In this document: positions 6,716-15,134 of the stretch, piece after piece
Layout: each line of letters opens with the position of its first letter
How positions within the stretch are numbered: the stretch's first letter is position 1
DNA from: Chryseobacterium sp. ERMR1:04
Lineage (GTDB): Bacteria > Bacteroidota > Bacteroidia > Flavobacteriales > Weeksellaceae
Length of the DNA stretch: 64,000 nt
Reading direction: 5' to 3'
Assembly (NCBI RefSeq): GCF_001297705.1
Contig: NZ_LIRF01000003.1
Coordinates: forward strand, 744,001-808,000
Made by a program: the position numbers and the translations under genes
Notes under the pieces: model-generated
Seen by the model: the letters and a program-made list of their open reading frames with translations, nothing else
What the model was told of the DNA's origin: nothing
Databases searched by the model: none

Positions 6716-8664
6716 TTTTTTATATTTTCATCATTAGAAACTTTTAATGTATCTGCAACTTTCCATATTTCATGTTTTTCCCAGTATGCTATAGCACTTA
6801 AGACTGCATATTTTGCAGTTTTCACTTTATCAGGATCCTCTACTAAATCAATATATTCATTTGGAAAATATTCTTTAATATACTGTGAAGCATTTTTATA
6901 ATTTTCTTTACCGGTTAATTGTTTAAGGCCTCTTCCTCTATAAATATAACCATCACCGCTAGCTTCATTTCTATTTCCGTTTCCAAATCCATTTTCATGA
7001 GCATATAAATAATTCAAAAGTCTCTTTTGTGGATTATCCATACAATATTTATCTAGTAAACCTTTTGCATTTAAATTTTTTGCTCTTTCTCCGAATACTT
7101 CAAAACATCTATTTTTTGAATATCTATAAACATCAGTTTCAACCATCCAATCTGGATTCATTCCTAAAGTTTCTGCACCTACTTGAGCAAAAAAATGAGC
7201 TTTTCTGAGACATGTATTAATATGTATTTCTTTGCCAGAATCAAAAATATATTTGTTTAAGTTATCAATTATTTCCTGTCTATAGCTTCTATGTTTAGTA
7301 TATGTTCCAAATAAATTTTCTATTTGTGTTATAGTAATTTTTTCTTTGCATCTTGGACACTTTCCTTTTTCTTCCTTCTTCTCCACAATTCTCGGCTTCT
7401 TAATAATAGCCACAGACGGACTGTTCTCCACCTCCAATTTCGGAGCAGTTTTACTTATCGGAATAACTTGTGAGGTGACATGCGTATTATCAGGTTCCAC
7501 TTCTATGAAGTAAACTTGAAATTTATAGTCATACTTTTCGTTTGCCATGTCCTCAGGAGTGATACCTAGCTCATAGATCCTTTTGGTAATAAGAACTTTA
7601 ATGAAATTTTCATTACCGGGAAGTACCCATTTCTTTTCGTATATTTTATCGTAAGTTTTGTAGCCTGTTTCTTCCTCCCAGATTCTTACCGTTACATTTC
7701 TACCTTTCATGTTTTGAGTGGTAATTTTTATAATAACGGTATCGCCAACCTCAGCTTTTTCTATAAGTTGCCCTCGCTCATTAAGAAATTCGGCGTTTAG
7801 AATTTTCGCATCCGGATCAGCCTGTTTCTTTCCGTTGGAACTGATCTTGAATTTAGGAGTATCAGCCTTGGGTTTTGGTTTTTGAGGCTTTTCTTCGGGC
7901 GTGTTGGAACTTGTTTTTGAAGGCGGTGCTGGCGGAATGTGGGTAGGATTAGCCACGTTCACATTCGGGCTTGCTTTCATGATATGCTTAGAAACCAGCT
8001 CTGCCGTTACATAATATTCATGAGTAGGGCCTTCATCTGTATCTCCGGCGGCAATATGGGCATTGGCAATCTGTACCGCCATCGTATAGAATGGTAATCG
8101 GAAGGTTACTTCTGCAATTCCTTTTTCATTCACTTCTCCACGCAAAGGGATGGGGTTGATTTTATTCATCATATTGATAACGGGATCATGCCCTTCTCCT
8201 TTGGCATCATCTTCCCACAAGGTAAAAGAGATATAATTCCAGAACATTTCTACACAATGAGCCCTAGCAATCAGCGTATCATGATAGTTTAGGATTTTCC
8301 CTTTCGGAATCGGTTGATAATTTTCGTCTAGCAGTTCTACTCTTGTTATTTTAGCTTCTTTTGACCGTTGTGGTTTTATGAGGAGTTCACCTTTATCTTC
8401 GCCTCTTTTCACTACAATTTTAATCGCCTTACGAGAAAGACTTCTTTGTGAAAATCTAAACGTGACAGCATCTCCTACTTTATGATCCCCTTTTGATTTT
8501 TTCCAGATTCCTTTCTCCAGAATTTCGATATACCATTCTGCCTTTTTGGATAAATTAGGTTGAAAAACGTTAGGCGGAGCTGAATGATCGAAAACGGAAA
8601 GTGCATACGTTTCTATGATGCCAACGGTAGGCGTTGTATTCCCTGTTATTGTTAATTTTGTCAT
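6712..8664 (-). CDS. modular antibacterial effector with GH19-type glycan hydrolase
   Basis: This is a 650-residue protein. Residues 1-230 are two Ig-like modules, 235-270 is a Pro/Lys-rich linker (PPAPPSKTSSNTPEEKPQ), and 270-424 is the module duplicated in the orphan cassette. A CPRC knuckle near 430 follows, then a GH19 chitinase/endolysin-like domain. The GH19 signs are KAHFFAQVGAETLG (likely catalytic Glu), GDGYIYRGRGLKQLTGKENY and SAIAYWEKHEIW. The frame stops at a run of seven A inside the last GH19 helices, and the -1 frame continues with an M23 peptidase. The joined product would be 895 residues with glycan- and peptide-cutting activities. It follows a PAAR-like gene by 14 bp, which points to delivery by a contractile or type VI-like injector encoded elsewhere. 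Confidence 0.8.
   Translation of the reverse strand: MTKLTITGNTTPTVGIIETYALSVFDHSAPPNVFQPNLSKKAEWYIEILEKGIWKKSKGDHKVGDAVTFRFSQRSLSRKAIKIVVKRGEDKGELLIKPQRSKEAKITRVELLDENYQPIPKGKILNYHDTLIARAHCVEMFWNYISFTLWEDDAKGEGHDPVINMMNKINPIPLRGEVNEKGIAEVTFRLPFYTMAVQIANAHIAAGDTDEGPTHEYYVTAELVSKHIMKASPNVNVANPTHIPPAPPSKTSSNTPEEKPQKPKPKADTPKFKISSNGKKQADPDAKILNAEFLNERGQLIEKAEVGDTVIIKITTQNMKGRNVTVRIWEEETGYKTYDKIYEKKWVLPGNENFIKVLITKRIYELGITPEDMANEKYDYKFQVYFIEVEPDNTHVTSQVIPISKTAPKLEVENSPSVAIIKKPRIVEKKEEKGKCPRCKEKITITQIENLFGTYTKHRSYRQEIIDNLNKYIFDSGKEIHINTCLRKAHFFAQVGAETLGMNPDWMVETDVYRYSKNRCFEVFGERAKNLNAKGLLDKYCMDNPQKRLLNYLYAHENGFGNGNRNEASGDGYIYRGRGLKQLTGKENYKNASQYIKEYFPNEYIDLVEDPDKVKTAKYAVLSAIAYWEKHEIWKVADTLKVSNDENIKK
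6715..6721 (-). other. A AAA AAA slippery run at the effector frame change
   Basis: In the effector reading frame the codons are ATA AAA AAA TAA. The heptamer A AAA AAA is in the exact phase for -1 slippage. A -1 shift gives ATA AAA AAA ATA AGA AAG and enters the M23 frame. A missing base in the homopolymer would give the same picture. Confidence 0.6.
7391..7855. repeat. effector linker repeat, copy 2 (full-length effector)
   Basis: This is the direct-repeat partner of 4756-5220, in the same orientation, within the full effector gene at about residues 270-424. Homology stops at each end where the two genes differ, which is the expected product of recombination or duplication of a C-terminal cassette. 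Confidence 0.9.
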
Positions 8665-8678
8665 GATGGTAAGTCTTT

Positions 8679-9182
8679 TTATTCGTAATCGTTGTCTGAT
8701 TCTTCCAGCTCTTCCTGAAGTTCCTGCAAATCCATAAACGGATTGATCATGGCATACGTCTTCGGATCTGCATTTCTTATATTCCTTTCATTGATCACAG
8801 AACGCTGTCCGTGGTCTTTCACCGTTATTGTACCGCCTGTGCTACACATCAGCTCTGAGATTTCTGAAAGACAAGGTTTACCATCTACTTTGGTTTTCTC
8901 ATAGGTTTTTTGCCATTTTCCTGCGGCGGCAAAAGCACAGGGAAGATTTCCGCCTGATGAAGGTTTGAGTTTGCATTGTCCGAAACTGGGTCCGGGAGGA
9001 TTAAATTGCAGATCATCTTCTGTAACAGCCAAATAATCGGGATTATCACCCGGATCATTAAAATAATGTCTTTGCTGAGAAGTGACTTTGAATTGTGGAT
9101 ATTGATTGCCTTGGTTACACTCGGCTTTGCCTTTTTGGATAACGAAATGTTTCCCGTCATGCGGGGAGGTGGATTTTTTCAT
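8679..9182 (-). CDS. PAAR-like protein (DUF4280 family)
   Basis: The 167-residue product starts at ATG 9182 (MKKSTSPHDGK); the longer frame needs a TTG at 9215. It resembles DUF4280 PAAR-like spike proteins: a polar Gly/Cys-containing core with LQFNPPGPSFGQCKL, then GNLPCAFAAAGKWQKTYEK, KPCLSEISELMCSTGGTITVKDHGQ, and an acidic tail. PAAR proteins cap the spike of type VI and related injection systems and link effectors to it. The gene lies between the LysM protein and the modular effector, in the same direction, which supports a role as the effector's delivery adaptor. No sheath or baseplate genes occur in this window. Confidence 0.8.
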   Translation of the reverse strand: MKKSTSPHDGKHFVIQKGKAECNQGNQYPQFKVTSQQRHYFNDPGDNPDYLAVTEDDLQFNPPGPSFGQCKLKPSSGGNLPCAFAAAGKWQKTYEKTKVDGKPCLSEISELMCSTGGTITVKDHGQRSVINERNIRNADPKTYAMINPFMDLQELQEELEESDNDYE

Positions 9183-9225
9183 AATTTGTGGTTTTTGTGT
9201 GGGTGTAAAAATCAAATATACTAAA

Positions 9226-10272
9226 TTATTTTAAAATCCGCTGCAACTCAAATTGCATTTCTATCTCTTTATCAACAACTTGACTTCTAAAATGGGCCTC
9301 TATTTTTTGAATAGAAAAATCCTTAGCATCTACAATATATTTTGCAGAATGCTCCGCTTCGAAAGATTGGGAATACAATTCAGGAGATGGATTATCTTCT
9401 TTACAATTTGAATGTATTGACTTTCCCGTTTGCAGAATCTCTATAAACATAGGATTTTCCTGCTGCAATATTTGATGTTCTACTTCCACAACAACAGGTG
9501 GAGACAGAGGCAGCCACGAAATCTCCGTCTGATAAGTTACTGAGGTATCATAAGAACGAAAATTGATCTGATGAAAAGGGCTGAAAAGAAACTGCAGTGC
9601 CATTATCTTTTTCAAACTATGCTCAATCACCTGCGGATCTGCTATCCGATATTTCATTCGATCAATATGTGAAGCCGCCACAGAACCGTAATGATATTTT
9701 TTCAACTTTTCTAATTGAGTGATAATTTCATTCTCTTCTTTGTTCGGCTGAGCAGCCACAAAATTCCCTACTTCATCTACGATTAAGGTTACAGGATACA
9801 TTATTTTAGCGATATCTGAAGCCAGACTGTTTATTTTATCGTCGGGTTCTTCACCCTCTTTTTTCCAGTTGGTCACTGAAAAATGAAAGTGGTGTTGATT
9901 ATTTTCCTTCTTAGTATATTGTAAATCTATTTGATAAGCATGTTCATTTTTTGAAATATCACTTTCTACTTCACTCTGTTTTACTGCATATTCTCCACTC
10001 ATTAATAGAATCGTAATAGGAAATTTCCCTTTTGGAAGAAGGTATCGTAAACTCTCCCCACGTTTCCGTATCAAAGCATTGATCTCCTCTATTTCTTTAG
10101 CGCTGGGTATACAGAATCTTTGAGAAAATCTTACCGATCCATTTTCCGGAATGCGGTCTAAGATATTACAGCGTGCATTATGATATTCCCGAAGATATTT
10201 CGGATTTTCAATGTTTATCTTTTGGGCGATAGTGTCCAGCGTTTCTCCGGATTTAATAAAATAAATAATCAT
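9226..10272 (-). CDS. LysM-domain protein of the effector locus
   Basis: The N-terminus is a LysM repeat: IIYFIKSGETLDTIAQKIN through about residue 55. There is no signal peptide, so the protein starts in the cytoplasm. The remaining 290 residues have no recognised family; they contain KFPITILLMSGEYAVKQSE and a C-terminal beta-rich half. LysM proteins of this kind sit at the head of PAAR-like/effector operons and resemble the LysM proteins that join tail-tube and spike in contractile injection systems. Here it is the first gene of the run 10272-2010. Adaptor or chaperone function is inferred from this order. Confidence 0.7.
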   Translation of the reverse strand: MIIYFIKSGETLDTIAQKINIENPKYLREYHNARCNILDRIPENGSVRFSQRFCIPSAKEIEEINALIRKRGESLRYLLPKGKFPITILLMSGEYAVKQSEVESDISKNEHAYQIDLQYTKKENNQHHFHFSVTNWKKEGEEPDDKINSLASDIAKIMYPVTLIVDEVGNFVAAQPNKEENEIITQLEKLKKYHYGSVAASHIDRMKYRIADPQVIEHSLKKIMALQFLFSPFHQINFRSYDTSVTYQTEISWLPLSPPVVVEVEHQILQQENPMFIEILQTGKSIHSNCKEDNPSPELYSQSFEAEHSAKYIVDAKDFSIQKIEAHFRSQVVDKEIEMQFELQRILK

Positions 10273-10390
10273 AAATCAAGCGTGTTTCAATCCCAATTTA
10301 ATCAATAATTTTAAAGTGACAAAATATTATAAGCCGGTTTTAAATATATAACGAATAAACACTAGATCAAGATTAATGTCTTTACAGCCG

Positions 10391-10418
10391 TTTGAAAACG
10401 GATAATTTTGTATCTTTG
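10391..10418 (+). promoter_or_regulatory. Bacteroidetes-type promoter of the arginase-family gene
   Basis: TTTG at 10391-10394 and TATCTTTG at 10411-10418 are separated by 16 nt. This matches the -33 TTTG and -7 TAnnTTTG boxes used by Bacteroidetes. It overlaps a possible upstream ATG at 10392 and so rules that start out. Confidence 0.7.
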
Positions 10419-10433
10419 GGTAAATATTACGAT

Positions 10434-11339
10434 ATGAAAAGGGACATCAATATTTTTGAGTTTCCTCTCAATTTGGGACTGATTAAAAAACAACACGAAA
10501 TTGAACCCGGCGTTAAAAAGCTTCCTGACTGGCTCAGAGCATTTGACTTTCATAAAAGAATAGATCCTAAAAATATTTTCAGATTAGAATCTCCTCCTTA
10601 TGCGATGGATTTTGATGAAGAAACCCAAGTTAAAAATCCACACCAAATTATTGAATATGCGAAAAAACAATCTGAAATTATTCTAAAAAATTTCGATAAA
10701 AATATATTCAATATCATCATCGGTGGTGACTGCAGTATTTTAATTGGAAATGCAATAGCGTTGAAAAAACTGGGAAATTTCGGGCTCTTTTATCTTGATG
10801 GCCATACCGATTATATTCCACCTCAATTATCTCCGAGCGGAGGCATTGCCGGAATGGATCTAGCCATTGTTTCAGGATTAGGTCATGAAAAACTGACTAA
10901 TATCGACCATCTTAAACCTTATTTTTTAGAGGAAAATATATTCTGTGTCGGAAATGCAGAAATGGATGATGAAGAGTATGTGGAACAGATTATACATTCA
11001 AAGATTCATTATTTTGATCTTGAGAATCTCAGGAAAAATGGCTTTAGAAAAACGTCTGAAGATTTTCTGCAAATGATTCATCATAACAACCTGGATGGAT
11101 TTTTAATTCATTTTGATGTTGATATTTTAACAGATGAGATCATGCCGGCCGTTGATAGCAGAATGGAAGAAGGAATTGATTATAGTGATCTTAAAGAAAT
11201 TCTACAACCTTTACTCAACAACGAAAAATGCTGTGGAATTGAGATTACCATTTTAGATCCCGATTATGATGAAGATGGTATTTATAGCCCAGCTTTCGTA
11301 GAGAATTTAATTCAAATTATAAAAAATAAAGAAGAATAA
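10434..11339 (+). CDS. arginase-family (ureohydrolase) protein
   Basis: The start is ATG 10434 (MKRDINIFEFPLN), because the longer frame begins inside the promoter. The 301-residue protein carries the ureohydrolase metal motifs: IIGGDCS, LDGHTDY and HFDVDIL. These enzymes hydrolyse guanidino or related C-N bonds using two Mn ions. The first motif has Cys in place of the usual metal-binding His of GGDHS, while the DxHxD and DxD ligands remain. Loss of one ligand could change metal content or substrate, so arginase, agmatinase or formimidoylglutamase cannot be chosen. The stop (TAA) touches the ATG of the HPP gene, so the two are co-transcribed. Confidence 0.85.
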   Translation: MKRDINIFEFPLNLGLIKKQHEIEPGVKKLPDWLRAFDFHKRIDPKNIFRLESPPYAMDFDEETQVKNPHQIIEYAKKQSEIILKNFDKNIFNIIIGGDCSILIGNAIALKKLGNFGLFYLDGHTDYIPPQLSPSGGIAGMDLAIVSGLGHEKLTNIDHLKPYFLEENIFCVGNAEMDDEEYVEQIIHSKIHYFDLENLRKNGFRKTSEDFLQMIHHNNLDGFLIHFDVDILTDEIMPAVDSRMEEGIDYSDLKEILQPLLNNEKCCGIEITILDPDYDEDGIYSPAFVENLIQIIKNKEE

Positions 11340-11939
11340 ATGAAGAAGAGGACAATAAACAGAACATTCAGGGTTTCAAAATATGTGATTTACAAAGAAA
11401 CTCTTGTTGATTATAAGGAACATTTCTGGTCGTTTTTAGGTGCATTTTTTGGAATTGGACTTATTGCATTTATCCAGTCTCATCAGCTTTTGCAAACAGA
11501 AAATGTATTTCTGATCGGTTCTTTCGGAGCATCCAGTGTATTGATCTATGGAGCCATTCAAAGTCCATTAGCACAGCCCCGAAATTTAATCGGTGGGCAT
11601 GTACTTTCTGCCATTGTAGGCGTTACCGTTTATAAAATTGTTCCGGATATTATTTGGTTATCTGCACCATTAGCCGTGGCATTTTCAATTATATTAATGC
11701 AGTACACCAAAACCCTGCATCCGCCAGGTGGTGCAACAGCTTTAATTGCCGTAAGTTCAACAGGAAAAATTCCTGAATTAGGATATTGGTATGTGCTCTC
11801 CCCTGTTTTATCAGGATGTATTATATTGTTGATTGTTGCTCTGTTTTTCAATAATCTCACCCCCAATAGAAGCTACCCTACTCACAGTAGATTTATAAAG
11901 CTATTAAGAAAAAAACATACTCACAGAATGAAAAAATAA
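11340..11939 (+). CDS. HPP-family integral membrane protein
   Basis: The 199-residue protein has the HPP-family signature KTLHPPGGATALIAV, preceded by FLIGSFGASSVLIYGA and SPLAQPRNLIGGHVLS. About four to five membrane spans are visible, followed by a basic C-terminal tail (RFIKLLRKKHTHRMKK). Related proteins have been linked to nitrite transport in plant plastids and cyanobacteria; the bacterial role is mostly unknown. Its ATG follows the arginase-family stop directly, suggesting translational coupling and perhaps membrane handling of a related nitrogen compound. That link is inference. Confidence 0.85.
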   Translation: MKKRTINRTFRVSKYVIYKETLVDYKEHFWSFLGAFFGIGLIAFIQSHQLLQTENVFLIGSFGASSVLIYGAIQSPLAQPRNLIGGHVLSAIVGVTVYKIVPDIIWLSAPLAVAFSIILMQYTKTLHPPGGATALIAVSSTGKIPELGYWYVLSPVLSGCIILLIVALFFNNLTPNRSYPTHSRFIKLLRKKHTHRMKK

Positions 11940-11945
11940 AAAATT

Positions 11946-12290
11946 ATGAATTGTCTCGAATGCGGTGAAAAAATTATTGGCAGATCAGATAAAAAATTCT
12001 GTAATGACGCCTGCCGAAATGCCTATAATAATAAGCAGAATAAAGATTCTAATAATTTCATGCGAAATGTTAATAATAAACTTCGTAAAAATTATCGGAT
12101 CTTAGGTGAACTCAATATTGATGGTAAAACAAAAACGCCTAAATCTAAATTAGATGGCTTAGGTTTTGATTTTGATTATTTCACCAATTTAAAAGTCTAT
12201 AAAAACGGTTCCAAATATAAATTCATCTACGATTATGGCTATAAATTGTTAGAAGATGATTTTGTTTTGATTGTAAAAAATCAAGCGTAA
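11946..12290 (+). CDS. small Zn-ribbon protein (DUF2116-like)
   Basis: The 114-residue protein begins with a zinc ribbon: CLECGEKII, then KKFCNDACRNAYNN, giving CxxC...CxxxC. A basic helix follows (NFMRNVNNKLRKNYRIL), then a beta-rich C-terminal half ending LLEDDFVLIVKNQA. This layout is common in Flavobacteriia and is annotated as DUF2116-type Zn-ribbon proteins of unknown function. It starts 6 bp after the HPP gene and is probably part of the same transcript. Confidence 0.75.
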   Translation: MNCLECGEKIIGRSDKKFCNDACRNAYNNKQNKDSNNFMRNVNNKLRKNYRILGELNIDGKTKTPKSKLDGLGFDFDYFTNLKVYKNGSKYKFIYDYGYKLLEDDFVLIVKNQA

Positions 12291-12314
12291 TAACCCCAAA
12301 ACTTAAATTTAATT

Positions 12315-13226
12315 ATGATGAAAGAAGTTGTTTTGATCACCGGAGCCAATGGAATGGTTGCCCAAGAGCTCTCGAAGATGCTTGAAAAAGAATATACCGT
12401 TCGATTTTTAACCCGAAAAAAACAACGAGATAATGATTACGAATGGGATATAAAAAAAGGAACGATTGATGAGTCTGCATTTGAAAATCTTTCTCATATT
12501 ATTCATTTAGCCGGAGCTAATATTTCTGAAAAACGCTGGACTGATGAGCGAAAAAAAGAATTAATTTCAAGCCGTGTAGATTCTGCAAAGCTGCTTTTGA
12601 ATACATTAAGGAACAAAAACATTATCCTTAAATCTTTCATTTCTGCTTCAGGAATTAATTACTACGGAACCATAACAACAGAAAAGATTTACACCGAAGA
12701 CGATGCCGCGGGAAACGATTTCCTAAGCGAAGTTGTTGTTCTGTGGGAAAAGTCTGCTGATGATTTTAAGGAGCAAAAAATGGCTGAGCGAGTGGTAAAA
12801 ATTCGTACCGCAGTGGTACTTTCCGAAAAAGAAGGTGCCTTAAAAAAAATGTTGCCTACCATCAATTTAGGTATCGGTTCGCCCCTTGGAAGTGGAAAAC
12901 AATATATGCCTTGGATCCATGTGAAGGATATTTGCTCTATTTATGAATTTGCATTAAAAAATTCTCAAGTTGAAGGCGCTTATAATGCGACTTCTCCACA
13001 AGATACAACGAACGAAAATTTAACAAAGAAAATTGCTGAGGTTGTCAAAAAGCCATTGTTTATGCCAAATGTTCCCAGTTTTGTTTTAAAACTGCTATTT
13101 GGAGAATTGGCAGACGCTTTGCTGGAAGGTTCTAGAGCATCATCCCAAAAAATTCAGGAGGCAGGATTTCAGTTTAAATTCCCTGATTTAAAAGCAGCTT
13201 TGGAAGATCTGCTAGACAAAAAATAA
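12315..13226 (+). CDS. TIGR01777-family NAD(P)-binding epimerase (YfcH-like)
   Basis: The 303-residue protein starts with a Rossmann nucleotide-binding loop (VLITGANGMVAQELSKML) and contains HLAGANISEKRW, SASGINYYG, and the C-terminal DUF1731 module (VPSFVLKLLFGELADALLEG). This is the extended SDR family TIGR01777, called sugar epimerase or SulA/YfcH-like, whose substrate is not settled. The usual YxxxK catalytic pair is not obvious, as is typical for this subgroup. Either of two adjacent ATGs (12315 or 12318) may start it. It sits in a co-directional run of metabolic genes. Confidence 0.9.
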   Translation: MMKEVVLITGANGMVAQELSKMLEKEYTVRFLTRKKQRDNDYEWDIKKGTIDESAFENLSHIIHLAGANISEKRWTDERKKELISSRVDSAKLLLNTLRNKNIILKSFISASGINYYGTITTEKIYTEDDAAGNDFLSEVVVLWEKSADDFKEQKMAERVVKIRTAVVLSEKEGALKKMLPTINLGIGSPLGSGKQYMPWIHVKDICSIYEFALKNSQVEGAYNATSPQDTTNENLTKKIAEVVKKPLFMPNVPSFVLKLLFGELADALLEGSRASSQKIQEAGFQFKFPDLKAALEDLLDKK

Positions 13227-13244
13227 ATTAAAAATACAAAATTT

Positions 13245-13817
13245 ATGAAACATATATTTTCATTAGCCCTTTGTTTATCATTATCAATGACCGCTTTTGC
13301 GCAGAAAAAAGAGACCTCAAATGCAAAAGATAAAATGATTGTTGAGCGTTTTAAAAATGATTACAAAAAGAAAAACTATAAAAAATTTGAAGGCAAAATA
13401 TTGGTAAAAGATAATTTGGTTCAGTTTGATAATAAGGTAATCAATTATGATACATCTGATACAACCACCAAGTTACTGTTGGAAGCAGGTCTTATTTACC
13501 CTCAACTTCTGACCGATTACCAAATGGAAAAATTCCTGGATGAAACAACCGACAAAACTCAGAAAAGATTTTTAAAACTTCAAAAAGATCCCCGCGCTTC
13601 TTTTGATGTTAATAATATGAAAATCAATGATTCTGATGAACTTGTTTCTTTAAGTACAGATCCAAAAATCAAAAGATTTAAATTGGTATGCAACGACAGT
13701 AAAATTCTCGGTACTCCTATTTACATCATCGAGCTTACCAATAAAGGAGCTACAAAAGATACCTCCACCGAAGAATTCATCAAAAACTCAAAACTGACTT
13801 TCCTTCAACAGTTATAG
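13245..13817 (+). CDS. secreted protein of unknown function
   Basis: The 190-residue protein has a signal peptide (LALCLSLSMTAFAQ, cleavage about residue 20). The mature part is Lys-rich and mixed alpha/beta, with YKKKNYKKFEGKILVKDN and a C-terminal IYIIELTNKGATKDTSTEE. I do not recognise the family. It follows the epimerase by 18 bp and precedes the Nudix gene, so it is probably in the same transcript. Confidence 0.75.
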   Translation: MKHIFSLALCLSLSMTAFAQKKETSNAKDKMIVERFKNDYKKKNYKKFEGKILVKDNLVQFDNKVINYDTSDTTTKLLLEAGLIYPQLLTDYQMEKFLDETTDKTQKRFLKLQKDPRASFDVNNMKINDSDELVSLSTDPKIKRFKLVCNDSKILGTPIYIIELTNKGATKDTSTEEFIKNSKLTFLQQL

Positions 13818-13875
13818 TTGAAATAAAAGCACCTGATCCTACAAGTTTAAAAATTTAATTAAGAAGACATTGATA

Positions 13876-14457
13876 ATGCAGAATAGCAAAATAAAAATCT
13901 TAAAGACCGAAATTTTATCCGATAACTGGTATACTTTAAATAAAATCACTTTCGAAAAAACAAACAGCAACGGTTCTGTACAAACCCAAAGCAGAGAAGC
14001 CTATGACAGAGGAAATGGCGCTACCATTTTGCTATACAATAAAGATCTGAATACCGTTATTTTAACGAAACAATTTAGATTACCTACTTACATCAACGGG
14101 AACTCAGACGGAATGCTTATTGAAACATGCGCCGGATTATTAGACAACGATAACCCCGAAGAATGCATCAAAAGAGAAACGGAAGAAGAAACTGGCTACA
14201 AGATCTCCAAAGTGGAAAAGGTTTTCGAATCGTATATGTCTCCGGGTTCGGTTACTGAAATTCTTCATTTTTTCATCGCCGAATATTCTAAGGAAATGAA
14301 AATGGCAGAAGGCGGCGGCCTTGAAGAAGAAGGAGAAGATATTGAAGTGTTAGAGCTTTCTTTTGATGAAGCGCTTACAATGATTGATACAGGAGCAATA
14401 AAAGATGCTAAAACAATTATGCTGTTGCAGCATGTGAGGGTGAAAAATATTTTATAA
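13876..14457 (+). CDS. nudK: Nudix hydrolase, GDP-mannose pyrophosphatase NudK-like
   Basis: The start is ATG 13876 ([14 protein letters not shown]); the longer frame would need a TTG six bases earlier. The 193-residue protein has the full Nudix box, read as [20 protein letters not shown] followed by G, in G-x5-E-x7-REx2EExG form. It also has NudK-subfamily features: [14 protein letters not shown] at the N-terminus, [13 protein letters not shown], and [15 protein letters not shown] after the box. NudK hydrolyses GDP-mannose to GMP and mannose-1-phosphate in the cytoplasm. Family identity is strong, and the exact substrate follows from the subfamily. Confidence 0.9.
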   Translation: MQNSKIKILKTEILSDNWYTLNKITFEKTNSNGSVQTQSREAYDRGNGATILLYNKDLNTVILTKQFRLPTYINGNSDGMLIETCAGLLDNDNPEECIKRETEEETGYKISKVEKVFESYMSPGSVTEILHFFIAEYSKEMKMAEGGGLEEEGEDIEVLELSFDEALTMIDTGAIKDAKTIMLLQHVRVKNIL

Positions 14458-14475
14458 AACCCCGAACTAACAACC

Positions 14476-15078
14476 ATGAAAGACCTTACAAAACTAAGAT
14501 CCTTACTCTCAGTAAGTTTTCTCTTATTTCTCCTACCCTTTTTACGAACGTGTTCAGACCAATCGCTGGACAAGCTCATTCCTGTTCCTACTGAAATAGT
14601 ACAGGGTAGCGAAACTTCTGAGACCGTTATTACGGACACTATTAAAGTAGAAGCACTATCTAAACAAGAAAGTGAAAAGTATTTAAAAAATGCTTTAGAA
14701 GAACGAAAAGTAAATATTCAAAAAGCAAAAGAAGAGTACACTTATAATTTTTATACCCTTTTGCTAAAAGCTTTTAAGTCTAATAACAGAACATTTGATG
14801 CATCATTATTTTCCGATTTAAATTTTTATCCATATTTAGCATTAATCCTGTTTTTTATCTCTACAATAAGCATGTTGATTCTTTCATTTTTTGAAAAAAT
14901 AACCTTCATTACAATACTCGGGACTTTAAATCTTTTGTTATTAGTGACTTCCATAATTCTTTATTATGCCTGTGAAGTTGTTGTAGATCTAAACCAAATT
15001 AAAATAGGGTTTTATCTTACGTTCATCAATACATTTTTGATCATTCTTTTAACCCGAAAAATTAAAAATGGATTGTAG
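14476..15078 (+). CDS. membrane protein of unknown function
   Basis: The 200-residue protein has an N-terminal membrane segment (SVSFLLFLLPFLRTCSDQ). A hydrophilic region of about 90 residues with a helical Lys/Glu stretch (residues 65-95) follows. Three C-terminal membrane spans run from LALILFFISTISMLILSFF to the end, followed by a short basic tail. No family is recognised. It belongs to a set of small membrane or lipoprotein genes (14476-16191) of lower GC than the enzymes upstream. Confidence 0.6.
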   Translation: MKDLTKLRSLLSVSFLLFLLPFLRTCSDQSLDKLIPVPTEIVQGSETSETVITDTIKVEALSKQESEKYLKNALEERKVNIQKAKEEYTYNFYTLLLKAFKSNNRTFDASLFSDLNFYPYLALILFFISTISMLILSFFEKITFITILGTLNLLLLVTSIILYYACEVVVDLNQIKIGFYLTFINTFLIILLTRKIKNGL

Positions 15079-15134
15079 AAAATAGATACCGCTAAAGCAA
15101 ATGTTTCCTACAAATTATAAACTAAAATTAACCC

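Noticed and set aside
4756..7855. The duplicated linker as template and variable repeats of a diversity-generating retroelement
   Set aside because: Mismatches are spread over all bases and codon positions rather than confined to adenines, and the copies lie in mid-protein linkers. Ordinary duplication explains them.
10392..10433. Upstream ATG of the arginase-family gene
   Set aside because: It lies inside the -33/-7 promoter, so it cannot be on the transcript.
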